Below, piece after piece: positions 40,489 through 49,180 of a DNA stretch of 54,643 bases. The stretch covers positions 1 to 54,643 of the forward strand of contig CAJUEY010000022.1 in NCBI GenBank assembly GCA_910585825.1, given 5' to 3'. This DNA comes from an uncultured Lachnospiraceae bacterium. GTDB taxonomy: Bacteria; Bacillota; Clostridia; Lachnospirales; Lachnospiraceae. The translations under genes were made by a program, and so were the position numbers. The first letter of the stretch is position 1; every line of letters begins with the position of its first letter. Under the pieces are notes generated by a model. It searched no databases. It saw nothing but the letters and a program-made list of their open reading frames with translations, and had not been told where the DNA came from.

Positions 40489-42102
40489 ATGGTTAAATGT
40501 ACTGGAAAAAGCGTATTAAACGGCATTGCCATAGGAAAAATCTATGTTTACCGAAAGAAAGAATTTGCTCTTGTAAAAAAACAAATTGAAGACGTAGACA
40601 TGGAAATAAAACGGTTTGAACTGGCAGTTGCAGAAGCGGAAAGACAGTTGGAAACTTTGTATCAGGAAGCGCTTGAAAGCGTAGGAGAGGCAGAGGCAAA
40701 GATCTTTGAAGTGCATGGAATGATGCTGGAAGACGAAGGTTATCTGGAAGATATCAAAGGTCTGATTAAGGATGGATGCAATGCAGAATATGCAGTAAAA
40801 GAAATCGGCGATACCTATTCTCAGATGTTTGCCGCAATGGACAATGAATACATGCGTGCAAGAAGCGTAGATATTCTGGATATTTCCAACAAAGTAATTA
40901 ATATTCTGGCGGGCGTCGGTGATGATGCAATCAAATCTGATGAACCGGTGATTTTGCTGGCAGACGATTTGACGCCCAGTGAAACGATCCAGATGGATAA
41001 GAACAAAGTTCTTGCTTTTGTTACAGTTCATGGCTCTGCAAATTCACATACGGCGATTTTGGCAAGGAGTTTGAATTTGCCGTCTCTGGTCAGCACGGAT
41101 GTGGCTCTTTTAGATGAGTATCAGGGACAGATGGCTATCGTAGACGGTTTTAATAATGAATTGATTATCAATCCTCTGGAAAATGTTCTTGCAGAACTGA
41201 CAGAGAAGAGAGATGAGTGGATCAGTGAAACGGAAAGCCTTAGAAAACTGATCGGACAGGATAATGTTACCACCGATGGCAGAAGAGTAAATGTTTATTG
41301 CAATATCGGAGGAGTGGAAGACGTAGAGCGTGTATTGGAATCCGACGGCGGCGGAATCGGGTTGTTCCGAAGTGAATTCCTTTATCTTGGAAGAGACAGC
41401 GCTCCTACAGAAGATGAACAGTTTGAAAGTTATAAAGCTGTTCTGGAAAAGATGAACGGCAAGAAAGTCATTATCCGTACACTGGATATCGGAGCTGATA
41501 AGAAAGCAGACTATTTAGGTCTGGAACCGGAAGAAAATCCGGCGCTTGGCTATCGCGCGATTCGCATTTGCCTGGATCAGCCGGATATATTCCGCACACA
41601 GCTGCGTGCAATTTACAGGGCAAGCGCTTATGGAACAGCATCCATCATGTTCCCGATGATTATTTCTGTCGATGAAATCAGAAAGATCAAAGCAATTGTG
41701 GAAGATGTGAAGAAAGAGCTGAAAGACGAAGGCGTTGAAATGGGTGAAGTTGAACTGGGCATTATGATCGAAACGCCCGCGGCAGCTGTCATCAGTGATC
41801 AGCTTGCAAAAGAAGTAGAGTTTTTCAGTATCGGCACCAACGATCTGACACAATATACACTGGCTATTGACAGGCAGAATCAGAAACTGGAAAACATTTG
41901 CGATACGCACCATGAGGCCATTTTAAGGCTGATTCAGATGACGGTGGAAAACGGTCATAAGGAAAATGCCTGGGTAGGCATCTGCGGCGAGCTGGCAAGC
42001 GACACCAGCCTTACCAAAACCTTTGTAGATATGGGAGTTGATGAATTATCCGTTTCCTCCACATATGTACTGGGGCTTAGAAAAGCAATCAGAGAGATTT
42101 AG
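40489..42102 (+). CDS. ptsI: PTS enzyme I (phosphoenolpyruvate-protein phosphotransferase)
   Basis: 537 residues; typical EI is ~570, so slightly short. N-terminal HPr-binding helices, active-site His in VHGSANSHTAILARS, and a C-terminal PEP-binding barrel with GGGIGLFRSEFLYLGRD, FFSIGTNDLTQYTLAIDRQN and GICGELASD. Starts the phosphorelay by taking phosphate from PEP. AAGGAGGAG precedes the ATG. Confidence 0.97.
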   Translation: MVKCTGKSVLNGIAIGKIYVYRKKEFALVKKQIEDVDMEIKRFELAVAEAERQLETLYQEALESVGEAEAKIFEVHGMMLEDEGYLEDIKGLIKDGCNAEYAVKEIGDTYSQMFAAMDNEYMRARSVDILDISNKVINILAGVGDDAIKSDEPVILLADDLTPSETIQMDKNKVLAFVTVHGSANSHTAILARSLNLPSLVSTDVALLDEYQGQMAIVDGFNNELIINPLENVLAELTEKRDEWISETESLRKLIGQDNVTTDGRRVNVYCNIGGVEDVERVLESDGGGIGLFRSEFLYLGRDSAPTEDEQFESYKAVLEKMNGKKVIIRTLDIGADKKADYLGLEPEENPALGYRAIRICLDQPDIFRTQLRAIYRASAYGTASIMFPMIISVDEIRKIKAIVEDVKKELKDEGVEMGEVELGIMIETPAAAVISDQLAKEVEFFSIGTNDLTQYTLAIDRQNQKLENICDTHHEAILRLIQMTVENGHKENAWVGICGELASDTSLTKTFVDMGVDELSVSSTYVLGLRKAIREI

Positions 42103-42114
42103 GAGGAAAATTTC

Positions 42115-42372
42115 ATGAAATCAATTAACTATACGATTACAGACGAACTTGGTATACATGCAAGACCGGCAGGACTTTTGGTGAAATTGGCCGGCGGTTT
42201 TCAGAGTGATATTACTATCGTGAAAGATGGGAAAGAAGCGAATGCCAAAAGAATTATGGCATTAATGGGATTGAGTGCCACGAAAGGCACAGAAATAACA
42301 GTTAAGGTAGAGGGACCGGATGAAGATGATGCTGTTAAAGCAGTGGAAGATTTTCTGAAGGCAAATCTATAA
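42115..42372 (+). CDS. ptsH: phosphocarrier protein HPr lacking the regulatory Ser46
   Basis: 85 residues. Active-site His15 is intact in LGIHARPAG. The regulatory site, normally KSIMGVMSL with Ser46 in Firmicutes, reads AKRIMALMGL here, so residue 46 is Arg and position 52 is Gly. HPr kinase could therefore not phosphorylate it at the usual place, and it should not act as a CcpA corepressor. Placed between ptsI and the EIICB gene; AGGAGGA upstream. This may be a dedicated transport HPr, with another S46 HPr or Crh elsewhere, or the species may not use that switch. Confidence 0.95.
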   Translation: MKSINYTITDELGIHARPAGLLVKLAGGFQSDITIVKDGKEANAKRIMALMGLSATKGTEITVKVEGPDEDDAVKAVEDFLKANL

Positions 42373-42388
42373 ATTAATTTTGTAAATT

Positions 42389-42409
42389 GTTTCGGTGCTA
42401 GGGCGAAAC
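42389..42409 (+). promoter_or_regulatory. intercistronic hairpin between ptsH and the EIICB gene
   Basis: GTTTCG (42389-42394) pairs with CGAAAC (42404-42409) over a nine-base loop, with no T run. It may be an RNA-processing or mRNA-stabilising stem that sets different levels of HPr and the membrane component. Confidence 0.4.
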
Positions 42410-42432
42410 TAAAACAAGGGGGTAAACTTTTT

Positions 42433-43905
42433 ATGATGAAATATTTACAAAAATTGGGAAAATCTTTGATGCTTCCCGTAGCTGTCCTGCCTATCTGCGG
42501 TATTTTGATGGGTATCGGATATGCGCTGTGTCCGGCTACTATGCAGGGCGGTGATATGAGCGGCTTTTTGAATCTGTTTGGATTCTTTCTGGTGAAAGCC
42601 GGTGGAGCGCTTATTGACAATATGGCGATTCTGTTTGTTATCGGTGTAGGTGTTGGTATGGCAGAAGACAACGATGGAACAGCTGGTGTTGCAGCACTTG
42701 CTTCCTGGTTGATGATGACAACTCTGCTTTCTACAGGCACAGTTACAACATTAATGTCTTCAGTTGCTGATGATGTAAATAAGACACTTGCATTTGACAA
42801 AATTGCAAATCCGTTTATTGGTATCCTTGCCGGCTGTATCGGTTCTGCTTGTTACAACAAGTTTAAGGGAACACAGTTACCGGATTGGCTGTCATTCTTC
42901 AGTGGCAAACGCTGTGTAGCAATTATTGCAGGCGTAATCTCAATTATTGTTTCCGCAGTATTGCTGTTTGTATGGCCGGTAGTATTCGGTGTATTAATTG
43001 CAATCGGCGAAGGCGTTGTAGGAATGGGTTCTGTTGGATCTGGTATTTACGCATTCTTGAACCGTTTGTTAATTCCGGTAGGTCTGCATCATGCATTGAA
43101 CAACGTATTCTGGTTTGATACCATTGGTCTTGGTGATCTGTCCCACTTCTGGGCTGGCGAAACAAGCGCAAGCGCAGACGTTACATGGAGTCTTGGAATG
43201 TATATGTCCGGTTTCTTCCCATGTATGATGTTTGGTATTCCAGGAGCTGCTCTTGCTATGGTACATACAGCAAAGAATAAAAAAGCAGCTATCGGTTTAG
43301 TAGCTTCTGCAGCCGTTTGTGCATTCGTCTGCGGTGTTACAGAGCCGTTTGAGTTCGGTTTTATGTTCCTTGCTCCGGCTTTATATTTAATCTATGCATT
43401 GCTTTACGGTGTATTTACAGTTATTACAACTCTGGTTGGATTCAGAGCAGGATTCAGTTTTTCTGCTGGTGCAACTGACCTTGTATTCTCAGCATCACTT
43501 CCGGCAGCAGCTAATACATGGATGATCATTCCTCTTGGAATTGCAGCTTTCATTGTATTCTATGTTGTTTTCCGTTTTGCTATTGTAACATTTGATTTGA
43601 AGACACCGGGTAGAGAAGATGAAGATTTAGAAGCTGAGAAGAACGTAGTTCTTTCTAACAACAACTTCACAGAAGTTGCTAAGATCGTATTAGAAGGTCT
43701 TGGCGGAAAAGAAAATGTAAAATCTCTCGACAACTGCATCACAAGACTTCGTCTTGAGATCAATGATTACACTAAGGTGGATGAGAAGAAAATTAAATCA
43801 GCAGGTGTAGCTGGCGTAATGAGACCAAGCAAAAATGCCGTTCAGGTAATTGTTGGTACAAAAGTTCAGTTCGTAGCTGATGAAATGAAAAAGATGTTAA
43901 AATAA
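42433..43905 (+). CDS. PTS enzyme IICB, glucose/N-acetylglucosamine family
   Basis: 490 residues. IIC domain (residues 1-~385, about ten helices) with GVTEPFEFGFMFLAP, the GITEP substrate motif, and RLLIPVGLHHALNNVFWFD, which fit the GlcNAc/glucose family. C-terminal EIIB domain with phosphorylated Cys in NCITRLRLEI and the following GVMRPSKNAVQVIVG. Transports and phosphorylates a sugar, probably N-acetylglucosamine or glucose; no catabolic gene nearby to decide. Last gene of crr-ptsI-ptsH-IICB, which encodes a whole phosphorelay in one transcript. Confidence 0.93.
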   Translation: MMKYLQKLGKSLMLPVAVLPICGILMGIGYALCPATMQGGDMSGFLNLFGFFLVKAGGALIDNMAILFVIGVGVGMAEDNDGTAGVAALASWLMMTTLLSTGTVTTLMSSVADDVNKTLAFDKIANPFIGILAGCIGSACYNKFKGTQLPDWLSFFSGKRCVAIIAGVISIIVSAVLLFVWPVVFGVLIAIGEGVVGMGSVGSGIYAFLNRLLIPVGLHHALNNVFWFDTIGLGDLSHFWAGETSASADVTWSLGMYMSGFFPCMMFGIPGAALAMVHTAKNKKAAIGLVASAAVCAFVCGVTEPFEFGFMFLAPALYLIYALLYGVFTVITTLVGFRAGFSFSAGATDLVFSASLPAAANTWMIIPLGIAAFIVFYVVFRFAIVTFDLKTPGREDEDLEAEKNVVLSNNNFTEVAKIVLEGLGGKENVKSLDNCITRLRLEINDYTKVDEKKIKSAGVAGVMRPSKNAVQVIVGTKVQFVADEMKKMLK

Positions 43906-43948
43906 GGTAGTCTATTCTAAATAGATAATACCAACCCTAGCATTTAAA

Positions 43949-43980
43949 TGCCGAAGGTTCTTTATGGGCCTTCGGTATTT
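43949..43980 (+). terminator. intrinsic terminator of the PTS operon
   Basis: TGCCGAAGG (43949-43957) pairs with CCTTCGGTA (43969-43977), one wobble, followed by TTTTCTTG. Confidence 0.88.
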
Positions 43981-43982
43981 TC

Positions 43983-44011
43983 TTGTATTTTATAAAAAAA
44001 TAGGATATAAT
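43983..44011 (+). promoter_or_regulatory. promoter of the acyltransferase gene
   Basis: TTGTAT (43983-43988), 17-base spacer, TATAAT (44006-44011), directly after the PTS terminator. Confidence 0.8.
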
Positions 44012-44034
44012 AAAGCCTAAGGAGTGTTCATAAT

Positions 44035-44751
44035 ATGTTAAGATTTATCTATGTAATTATTAAGAATTTATTCCGGGCTCCTTATATTATACCTAAGATG
44101 CGCCGTGAATCGGAACATCCGGAGCGTTATACAGAAGAAGAGCGTTATAATCTGGTAAAATATATGATACGTCTTATGAAAGTGTCCGGTAAAATTCATA
44201 CAAAAGCCTTTGGCACAGAAAATCTTCCAACAGAAGGCGGCTACATTATGTACCCTAATCATCAGGGAAAATATGATGCATTGGGTATTATTTATACCCA
44301 TAAATCTCCTTGCTCTATTGTAATGGACAAAGCAAAGTCCAATACGATTTTGGTTAAGGAATTTATAGATTTGATTCAGGGGAAACGTTTGGAGAAAGAT
44401 AATGTGAGACAGGCAATTACCATTATCAACGAAGTAGCAAATGATGTGATTTCTGGTAAGCGCTATATTCTTTTTCCAGAAGGAGGATATGAATTTAACA
44501 ATAAGAATGAAGTAACAGATTTCAAAGCCGGAAGTTTTAAATCAGCAATCAAAGCAAAAGCGCCGATTGTACCGGTCGCTTTGATTGATTCTTATAAGGT
44601 ATTCAACAGCTTTCATTTTGGAAAAATCACCACACAGGTACATTATTTGAAACCTATTATGTATCAGGAATATCAGAGTATGAAAACGCAGGAAATTGCT
44701 CTACTGGTAAAGGATCGTATTCAACAGGTCATTGATGTATATGCCACATAG
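44035..44751 (+). CDS. lysophospholipid acyltransferase (PlsC family)
   Basis: 238 residues. Acyltransferase blocks: NHQGKYDALG (NHxxxxD catalytic pair) and FPEGGYEF (the FPEG block), with a short hydrophobic N-terminus that probably attaches the protein to the membrane. Likely 1-acylglycerol-3-phosphate acyltransferase making phosphatidic acid. AAGGAG at 44019-44024. Convergent with the recombinase gene; no clear terminator in the 42-base gap. Confidence 0.88.
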   Translation: MLRFIYVIIKNLFRAPYIIPKMRRESEHPERYTEEERYNLVKYMIRLMKVSGKIHTKAFGTENLPTEGGYIMYPNHQGKYDALGIIYTHKSPCSIVMDKAKSNTILVKEFIDLIQGKRLEKDNVRQAITIINEVANDVISGKRYILFPEGGYEFNNKNEVTDFKAGSFKSAIKAKAPIVPVALIDSYKVFNSFHFGKITTQVHYLKPIMYQEYQSMKTQEIALLVKDRIQQVIDVYAT

Positions 44752-44793
44752 CCTATAATCAGACCTTAGAGCGTGTTTGAAAATCCAGAAGAT

Positions 44794-45840
44794 TCATTCT
44801 CGAAGACGGACCATTTTGGCCGCTTGACGCCGTCGTTCGTCTGCCTGGGCAGCGTAATGTTTTCTTGTGGTATTTACGTCTTTATGGCCTAAAACATCTG
44901 CAACAAGATAAATATCGCCGGATTCCTGATAAAGTGTTGTTCCATATGTACTCCGCAGTTTATGCGGAGTTATATTTTTGATAGAGGTTACAAGCTTAGA
45001 ATATTTTTTCACCAGATTTTCTACGGAGCGGACGCTCATTCTTTTTTTCTGCATAGATAAGAAGAGGGCATTGCCGTTTCCTTCTTTCGGTATGATTTTC
45101 TGTCGTTCCTGCATGTAATCAGCAAGAGCTTTTTCCACTTCTTCACCGAAATAAACGATGGATTCATAGCCTCCTTTGCGATGGATTTTGATGCCGTTGT
45201 TTTTGAAATCCACATCATCTATATCCAATCCGACACATTCGGAAACACGGATTCCCGTTCCAAGCATTAATGTGAGCATAGCCAGATCTCGTTTTTTGGT
45301 CTGAGCATGGTATGCCTTTTGACGCTCTGTCAGATTTTCTCCGGATTCTACTTCATCTAACAACAGAGCAACTTCATCTACATCAAGACGAGTGATATTT
45401 TTTTCGTGCAGTTTTGGCATCTTTACAAGTTCTGCAGGATTAGTCGTGATCCGTTCTGTCCGGAAGAAAAAGTGATAAAAACTTCTTAGACACGCCAGTT
45501 TTCTGGAGATGCCCCGCTCGTTATTGGTATGTTCCACATCATCTTTGATGTAGTATTTTAACCAATTCAAATATTCTTCGATATCCTGCGCCCGTATCTG
45601 GTCTAAAATATCAATAGAAAAGTCGGGTATTTCCATTTTTCTGCAGACAGGGTTATTTTCATGCATATATTCAAAAAAAATCCGCAAATCATAAGCATAG
45701 GCAATCCTGGTTCTGGAAGAAGTAGTCGGTTCAATTCCGATAAAATAATCTTTACAGAAGTGAGGGAGTGTTTGTAATAATTCCCTGAGCTTTAACTCGT
45801 TTTCGATATTTATTTTTTCATGGTATGCTTTTTCTTTCAT
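44794..45840 (-). CDS. tyrosine recombinase, XerC/XerD-like
   Basis: 348 residues from ATG 45840 (CGAGGA upstream). N-terminal SAM-like core-binding domain (about 15-150) and catalytic domain with all residues: Arg in GTGIRVSECVG, Lys in HRKGGYES, HxxR in HKLRSTYG, second His in LGHKDVNTTR and nucleophile Tyr in KHYAAQ. Probably resolves chromosome dimers; it lies among housekeeping genes and no element ends are visible, so a mobile-element integrase is less likely. A 21-residue stretch between Arg and the core is typical of Lachnospiraceae homologues. Confidence 0.88.
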   Translation of the reverse strand: MKEKAYHEKINIENELKLRELLQTLPHFCKDYFIGIEPTTSSRTRIAYAYDLRIFFEYMHENNPVCRKMEIPDFSIDILDQIRAQDIEEYLNWLKYYIKDDVEHTNNERGISRKLACLRSFYHFFFRTERITTNPAELVKMPKLHEKNITRLDVDEVALLLDEVESGENLTERQKAYHAQTKKRDLAMLTLMLGTGIRVSECVGLDIDDVDFKNNGIKIHRKGGYESIVYFGEEVEKALADYMQERQKIIPKEGNGNALFLSMQKKRMSVRSVENLVKKYSKLVTSIKNITPHKLRSTYGTTLYQESGDIYLVADVLGHKDVNTTRKHYAAQADERRRQAAKMVRLRE

Positions 45841-45887
45841 TTTGTATCCTCGTTTCATTAAACTTACACATCTTTCAAAGGAGCTGT

Positions 45888-46604
45888 TTATGTTGGCCAG
45901 CCTGGTATTTTTCCATTTACAATTGCCGTAAACATCCTGTTTTTGACGCCGGGATTTTCCAAATTCAGCTGGCGAAGAAGCTGCTTGACATATTCTCGTC
46001 TGGTTACGCCGTCTACGGGACAGGGATTTTTCTCTACCGGCAGCTGGTAACGGTTATGAAAACCAATAACGTCTGCTTCCGGAACATACATCATAGGCCG
46101 TATGACAGTCAAATCCATACGGTCCAGATAAGTGACTGGAGAGAAAGAATAGAATCGTCCTTCGTAGATCAGGGAGAGCAGCATTGTTTCTACAATATCA
46201 TCTTTATGATGGGCATAAGCGACTTTATTGCAGCCCAATTCTTTTGCTTTTTGATTTAAAGCGCCCTTTCGCATTTTGGCACAAAGAGAGCAGGGAGAGT
46301 GTTCTTTTCGATCGTGAAAGATGATTTGGGCAATGTCGGTGTTTACAACATAATAAGAGATATCCAGTTCCTGGCATAAAGCTTTGATTTTATCCAGATT
46401 GAATTCTGAATAGCCCAGATTCACAGTAATTGCAATAAGTTCAAATGGACTTGGATAAAATCGCTGCAGATGTTTTAGGGCATAGAGCAGTGTCAGGCTA
46501 TCTTTTCCGCCGGAAATTCCAATAGCGATTTTGTCGCCGGGTTGAATCATTTTGTAGTCATCTATCGCTTTTCTGGTGTAGCTGAGTAGTTGTTGTAATT
46601 TCAT
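45888..46604 (-). CDS. ttcA: TtcA-family tRNA 2-thiocytidine synthase
   Basis: 238 residues. PP-loop ATPase motif IGISGGKDSLTLL, the TtcA Cys pair in SPCSLCAKMRKGAL, a further Cys in EKNPCPVDGV, and the HHKDDIVETMLLSLI motif. The Cys residues bind an Fe-S cluster. Predicted to thiolate cytidine-32 of certain tRNAs; a related TtuA/TilS-like role cannot be excluded. GCGGAGG upstream of the ATG. Same strand as the recombinase, 47 bases apart. Confidence 0.85.
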   Translation of the reverse strand: MKLQQLLSYTRKAIDDYKMIQPGDKIAIGISGGKDSLTLLYALKHLQRFYPSPFELIAITVNLGYSEFNLDKIKALCQELDISYYVVNTDIAQIIFHDRKEHSPCSLCAKMRKGALNQKAKELGCNKVAYAHHKDDIVETMLLSLIYEGRFYSFSPVTYLDRMDLTVIRPMMYVPEADVIGFHNRYQLPVEKNPCPVDGVTRREYVKQLLRQLNLENPGVKNRMFTAIVNGKIPGWPT

Positions 46605-46704
46605 TTATGTAGGGCCTCCGCATCCTGTAGTGTGATCCTATTGCGTAATAAAATTTTGTTTTATATATGTTGATATATCTGATACCTTATTGTGGATCAT
46701 ATGT

Positions 46705-46759
46705 AAAAATAGTTTATTATAATTATAAACTATTTTTTATTAAAAATCTATGATATAAT
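46705..46759. promoter_or_regulatory. large palindrome at the divergent ttcA/dtd promoter region
   Basis: AAAAATAGTTTAT (46705-46717) and ATAAACTATTTTT (46725-46737) are perfect 13-base complements with a seven-base TATAATT loop. A TATAAT at 46754-46759 is placed so that the right arm would cover the -35 of the dtd promoter. Since the flanking genes diverge, an operator is more likely than a terminator, though the T6 tail would also terminate. The remaining bases of 46605-46879 show nothing else. Confidence 0.55.
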
Positions 46760-46879
46760 TTATAAGATAGAGATGAAGTATAGATGTTGTTAGAAATTTG
46801 TTTTGTATGGATATTGGTGTTGAATCCTGAACTTATATTTGATTTAAAATTTGTAAAATGATAGAAGAGGAGAGAAAAA

Positions 46880-47326
46880 ATGCGATTTTTGATTCAGAGA
46901 GTGAACCATGCCAGGGTTAAGGTGAACGAAAATGTTACAGGAGAAATTCAAAAGGGATTTTTGGTTTTTATTGGAGTATCAGAAGATGATACGGTGGAAA
47001 TAGCGGATAAATTAATAAAAAAGCTTTTGAATCTGCGTATTTTTGAAGATGCAGAAGGAAAAACAAATTTAGCTTTAAAAGATGTGTCAGGCAGTTTATT
47101 ATTGGTATCTCAGTTTACGCTTTATGCAGATTGTAAAAAAGGAAATCGGCCTTCTTTTGTACACGCAGGGGCTCCTGAACTTGCAAATCGTCTGTATCAA
47201 TATATAATCGAACAATGTCGTATGAAAGGCTTTTCAGTGGAAACAGGTGTATTTGGGGCAGATATGAAAATAAGTCTTGAAAACGATGGCCCATTCACAA
47301 TTTTCCTAGATTCCAAAGAATTATAA
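46880..47326 (+). CDS. dtd: D-aminoacyl-tRNA deacylase
   Basis: 148 residues, full length. N-terminal MRFLIQRVNHARV, the catalytic SQFTLYADCKKGNRPSF and the C-terminal NDGPFTIFLDS (the NxGP cross-subunit motif). Removes D-amino acids and glycine wrongly attached to tRNA. GAGGAGAG precedes the ATG. In many Firmicutes it follows relA; here it is alone, divergent from ttcA. Confidence 0.96.
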   Translation: MRFLIQRVNHARVKVNENVTGEIQKGFLVFIGVSEDDTVEIADKLIKKLLNLRIFEDAEGKTNLALKDVSGSLLLVSQFTLYADCKKGNRPSFVHAGAPELANRLYQYIIEQCRMKGFSVETGVFGADMKISLENDGPFTIFLDSKEL

Positions 47327-47333
47327 TATTTTA

Positions 47334-47535
47334 TACAAACACACAAGTTTAACGAAATAGTTATCCCCGATAATAATGACGAATACAGATTCAATCCTAT
47401 ATATGGAGATAACTAATGAATTATATAAACACACAAGTATACAAACACACAAATTTAACGAAGTAGTTATCCCCGATAATAATGACGAATACAGACTCAA
47501 TCCTATATGGGGATAACTATTCGTTAAACTTGTCT
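47334..47535. repeat. tandem MITE-like hairpin repeat
   Basis: Two direct copies 106 bases apart (from 47334 and 47440), each starting TACAAACACACAA and containing GTTATCCCC and a shared 34-base centre. The second copy is nearly a complete hairpin: left arm 47451-47474 and right arm 47509-47531 are complementary over about 23 bases (GTTATCCCC with GGGGATAAC at the centre). The right arm of copy 1 has decayed. Lies between convergent genes. The end of the window (54623-54640) carries a similar GGATAACTATCCGT. Confidence 0.7.
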
Positions 47536-47557
47536 TTTGCGAATAGTTTCATATGGA

Positions 47558-48175
47558 TTACATGTGCTGTTGATATGCTAAAATCAGGTCTACGCAGCCT
47601 TCTACGCCGATTCGGCTGCTATCCAATGTAATGTGATAACTTCTGGAATTTCCCCATTTTTTGCTGGTATAATAATTATAATAACTTGCACGTTGTTTGT
47701 CGGTTTTCTGAATCAAGTCCTTGGCTTTGTTTATGGGAAGATTCATTTTCTTGGAAATTCTTTCTGCACGGTGATCCAAATCTGCATGAATGAAAATGTT
47801 TATACAGTTTGGATTGTCTGCCAAAGCATAATCTGCACAGCGGCCTACAATTACACAGGATTCTTTCTCTGCAATTTTTTTAATGGTATCGAACTGTGCC
47901 AAAAATACCTTGTGATTTAACGGCATATCCAAAAATGGCGCTGAAGTATATCCTCCAAAGGAATATGTATCCATAACCAAGGAATATAAAAAGCTGCTGG
48001 TTGGCTTTTCATCGTGATTTTCAAAAATCTCAGCACAAAAACCGCTTTGTTTGGAAGCCTCTTTTAACAATTCTTTGTCATAACACTTTATTCCCAGGCG
48101 CCTGGCAAGGGCTGTTCCTATTTCTTTTCCTCCACTGCCAAATTCTCTTCCAATTGTATAAATCTGATTGTTCAT
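47558..48175 (-). CDS. cytidylate kinase-like family protein
   Basis: 205 residues. N-terminal P-loop variant IGREFGSGGKEIGTALARRLG, then Lys/Asp/Glu residues for nucleotide monophosphate binding and an Arg-rich LID (DHRAERISKKMN, KTDKQRASYYNYYT). This family (often called cytidylate kinase 2) is common in gut Clostridia; the real substrate is untested. AGGTGGG precedes the ATG. Follows rluD on the same strand after an AT-rich hairpin. Confidence 0.85.
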   Translation of the reverse strand: MNNQIYTIGREFGSGGKEIGTALARRLGIKCYDKELLKEASKQSGFCAEIFENHDEKPTSSFLYSLVMDTYSFGGYTSAPFLDMPLNHKVFLAQFDTIKKIAEKESCVIVGRCADYALADNPNCINIFIHADLDHRAERISKKMNLPINKAKDLIQKTDKQRASYYNYYTSKKWGNSRSYHITLDSSRIGVEGCVDLILAYQQHM

Positions 48176-48202
48176 AGAAATCCCACCTTTTCATTATTAT
48201 TA

Positions 48203-48258
48203 TTTGTGTATCTTTTTATTATAATTATACGCTTTTTTTGATAAAAAGTATACACAAA
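48203..48258. promoter_or_regulatory. AT-rich long hairpin between rluD and the kinase-like gene
   Basis: Arms 48203-48219 and 48241-48258 are complementary over 17 bases with one unpaired T (TTTGTGTAT plus CTTTTTAT against ATAAAAAG plus ATACACAAA). The right arm abuts the rluD stop. The loop includes TATAATTATA-like sequence that could be a -10 for the kinase gene on the minus strand, so it may be terminator, operator or both. Confidence 0.45.
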
Positions 48259-49179
48259 TTAAGAAATCTGACGAAATTTTTTGATTAAAGATTCAAAATA
48301 GTCCGGTAATGGAGCTGAAATTTCCAGATAATCTTTTGTTTTAGGATGCAGAAATCCTATGGTCATGGCATGAAGCGTCTGCCCGTTCAGCTTATAAGGA
48401 TTTTTAGAATTTCCGTAGATAATATCTCCTAACAGTGGATGTCCGATGCTTGCCATATGAACACGGATTTGATGTGTACGGCCGGTTTCCAGACAAAATT
48501 CCATATATGCGGCGTTCTTCCACTGCTCGAGAACTTTGTAATGTGTAATAGCGTGTTTACCGCCGTTTGACAGAACTGCCATTTTTTTGCGGTCGGTGGG
48601 ATGTCTTCCAATATTGCCTTTGATACAGCCCTTCTGTTCTTTGACATAGCCGGATACAATTCCGCGGTAAATTCTTTTTATGGAATGTTCTTTGATTTGT
48701 TCGGCAATAAAAAGATGACTCTCGTCATTTTTGCAGATGATCAAAGAACCGGTGGTATCTTTATCAATCCGGTGCACGATTCCAGGGCGTATAGCTCCGT
48801 TGATTCCGGAAAGGCTGTCTTTACAATGATACATAACAGCATTGACCAATGTACCGGAAAAATGGCCCGCTGAGGGATGAACTACCATATCTTTGGGTTT
48901 ATTTATTACCAAAAGATCTTTATCTTCATATAAAATATCAAGAGGAATATCTTCCGGCATAATTTCAGTTTCTTCCGGAGGAGGAATTGTAACAGAAACA
49001 ATTTGAGCAGGTTTTAATTTGTAATTAGCTTTCACAGACTGCTCTTCTACTGTCACATAATTTTCTTTTATCAGTTTTTGCAGAAAAGAACGGGTAAGTT
49101 CCGGCATCTGTACAGACAGGTATTTATCCAAACGCAGTCCTGCGTCTGTTTCATTGGCGGTAAATGTTATTGTTTCCAT
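48259..49179 (-). CDS. rluD: 23S rRNA pseudouridine synthase, RluD-like
   Basis: 306 residues. S4 domain at the N-terminus (AGLRLDKYLSVQMPELTRSF), core motif PGIVHRIDKDTTGSLII with the catalytic Asp, and LETGRTHQIRVHMASIGHPL. Predicted to form the pseudouridines of helix 69. lspA-rluD is a very widely conserved pair; one base separates the genes. Confidence 0.93.
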   Translation of the reverse strand: METITFTANETDAGLRLDKYLSVQMPELTRSFLQKLIKENYVTVEEQSVKANYKLKPAQIVSVTIPPPEETEIMPEDIPLDILYEDKDLLVINKPKDMVVHPSAGHFSGTLVNAVMYHCKDSLSGINGAIRPGIVHRIDKDTTGSLIICKNDESHLFIAEQIKEHSIKRIYRGIVSGYVKEQKGCIKGNIGRHPTDRKKMAVLSNGGKHAITHYKVLEQWKNAAYMEFCLETGRTHQIRVHMASIGHPLLGDIIYGNSKNPYKLNGQTLHAMTIGFLHPKTKDYLEISAPLPDYFESLIKKFRQIS

Positions 49180-49180
49180 A

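Noticed and set aside
44794..45840. Recombinase considered as an integrase of a mobile element.
   Set aside because: Surrounded by housekeeping genes, no attachment-site repeats, excisionase or cargo visible.
47334..47535. Tandem repeat considered as a CRISPR array.
   Set aside because: Only two copies, spacing and internal sequence also repeat, arms are inverted repeats, and no cas genes are present.
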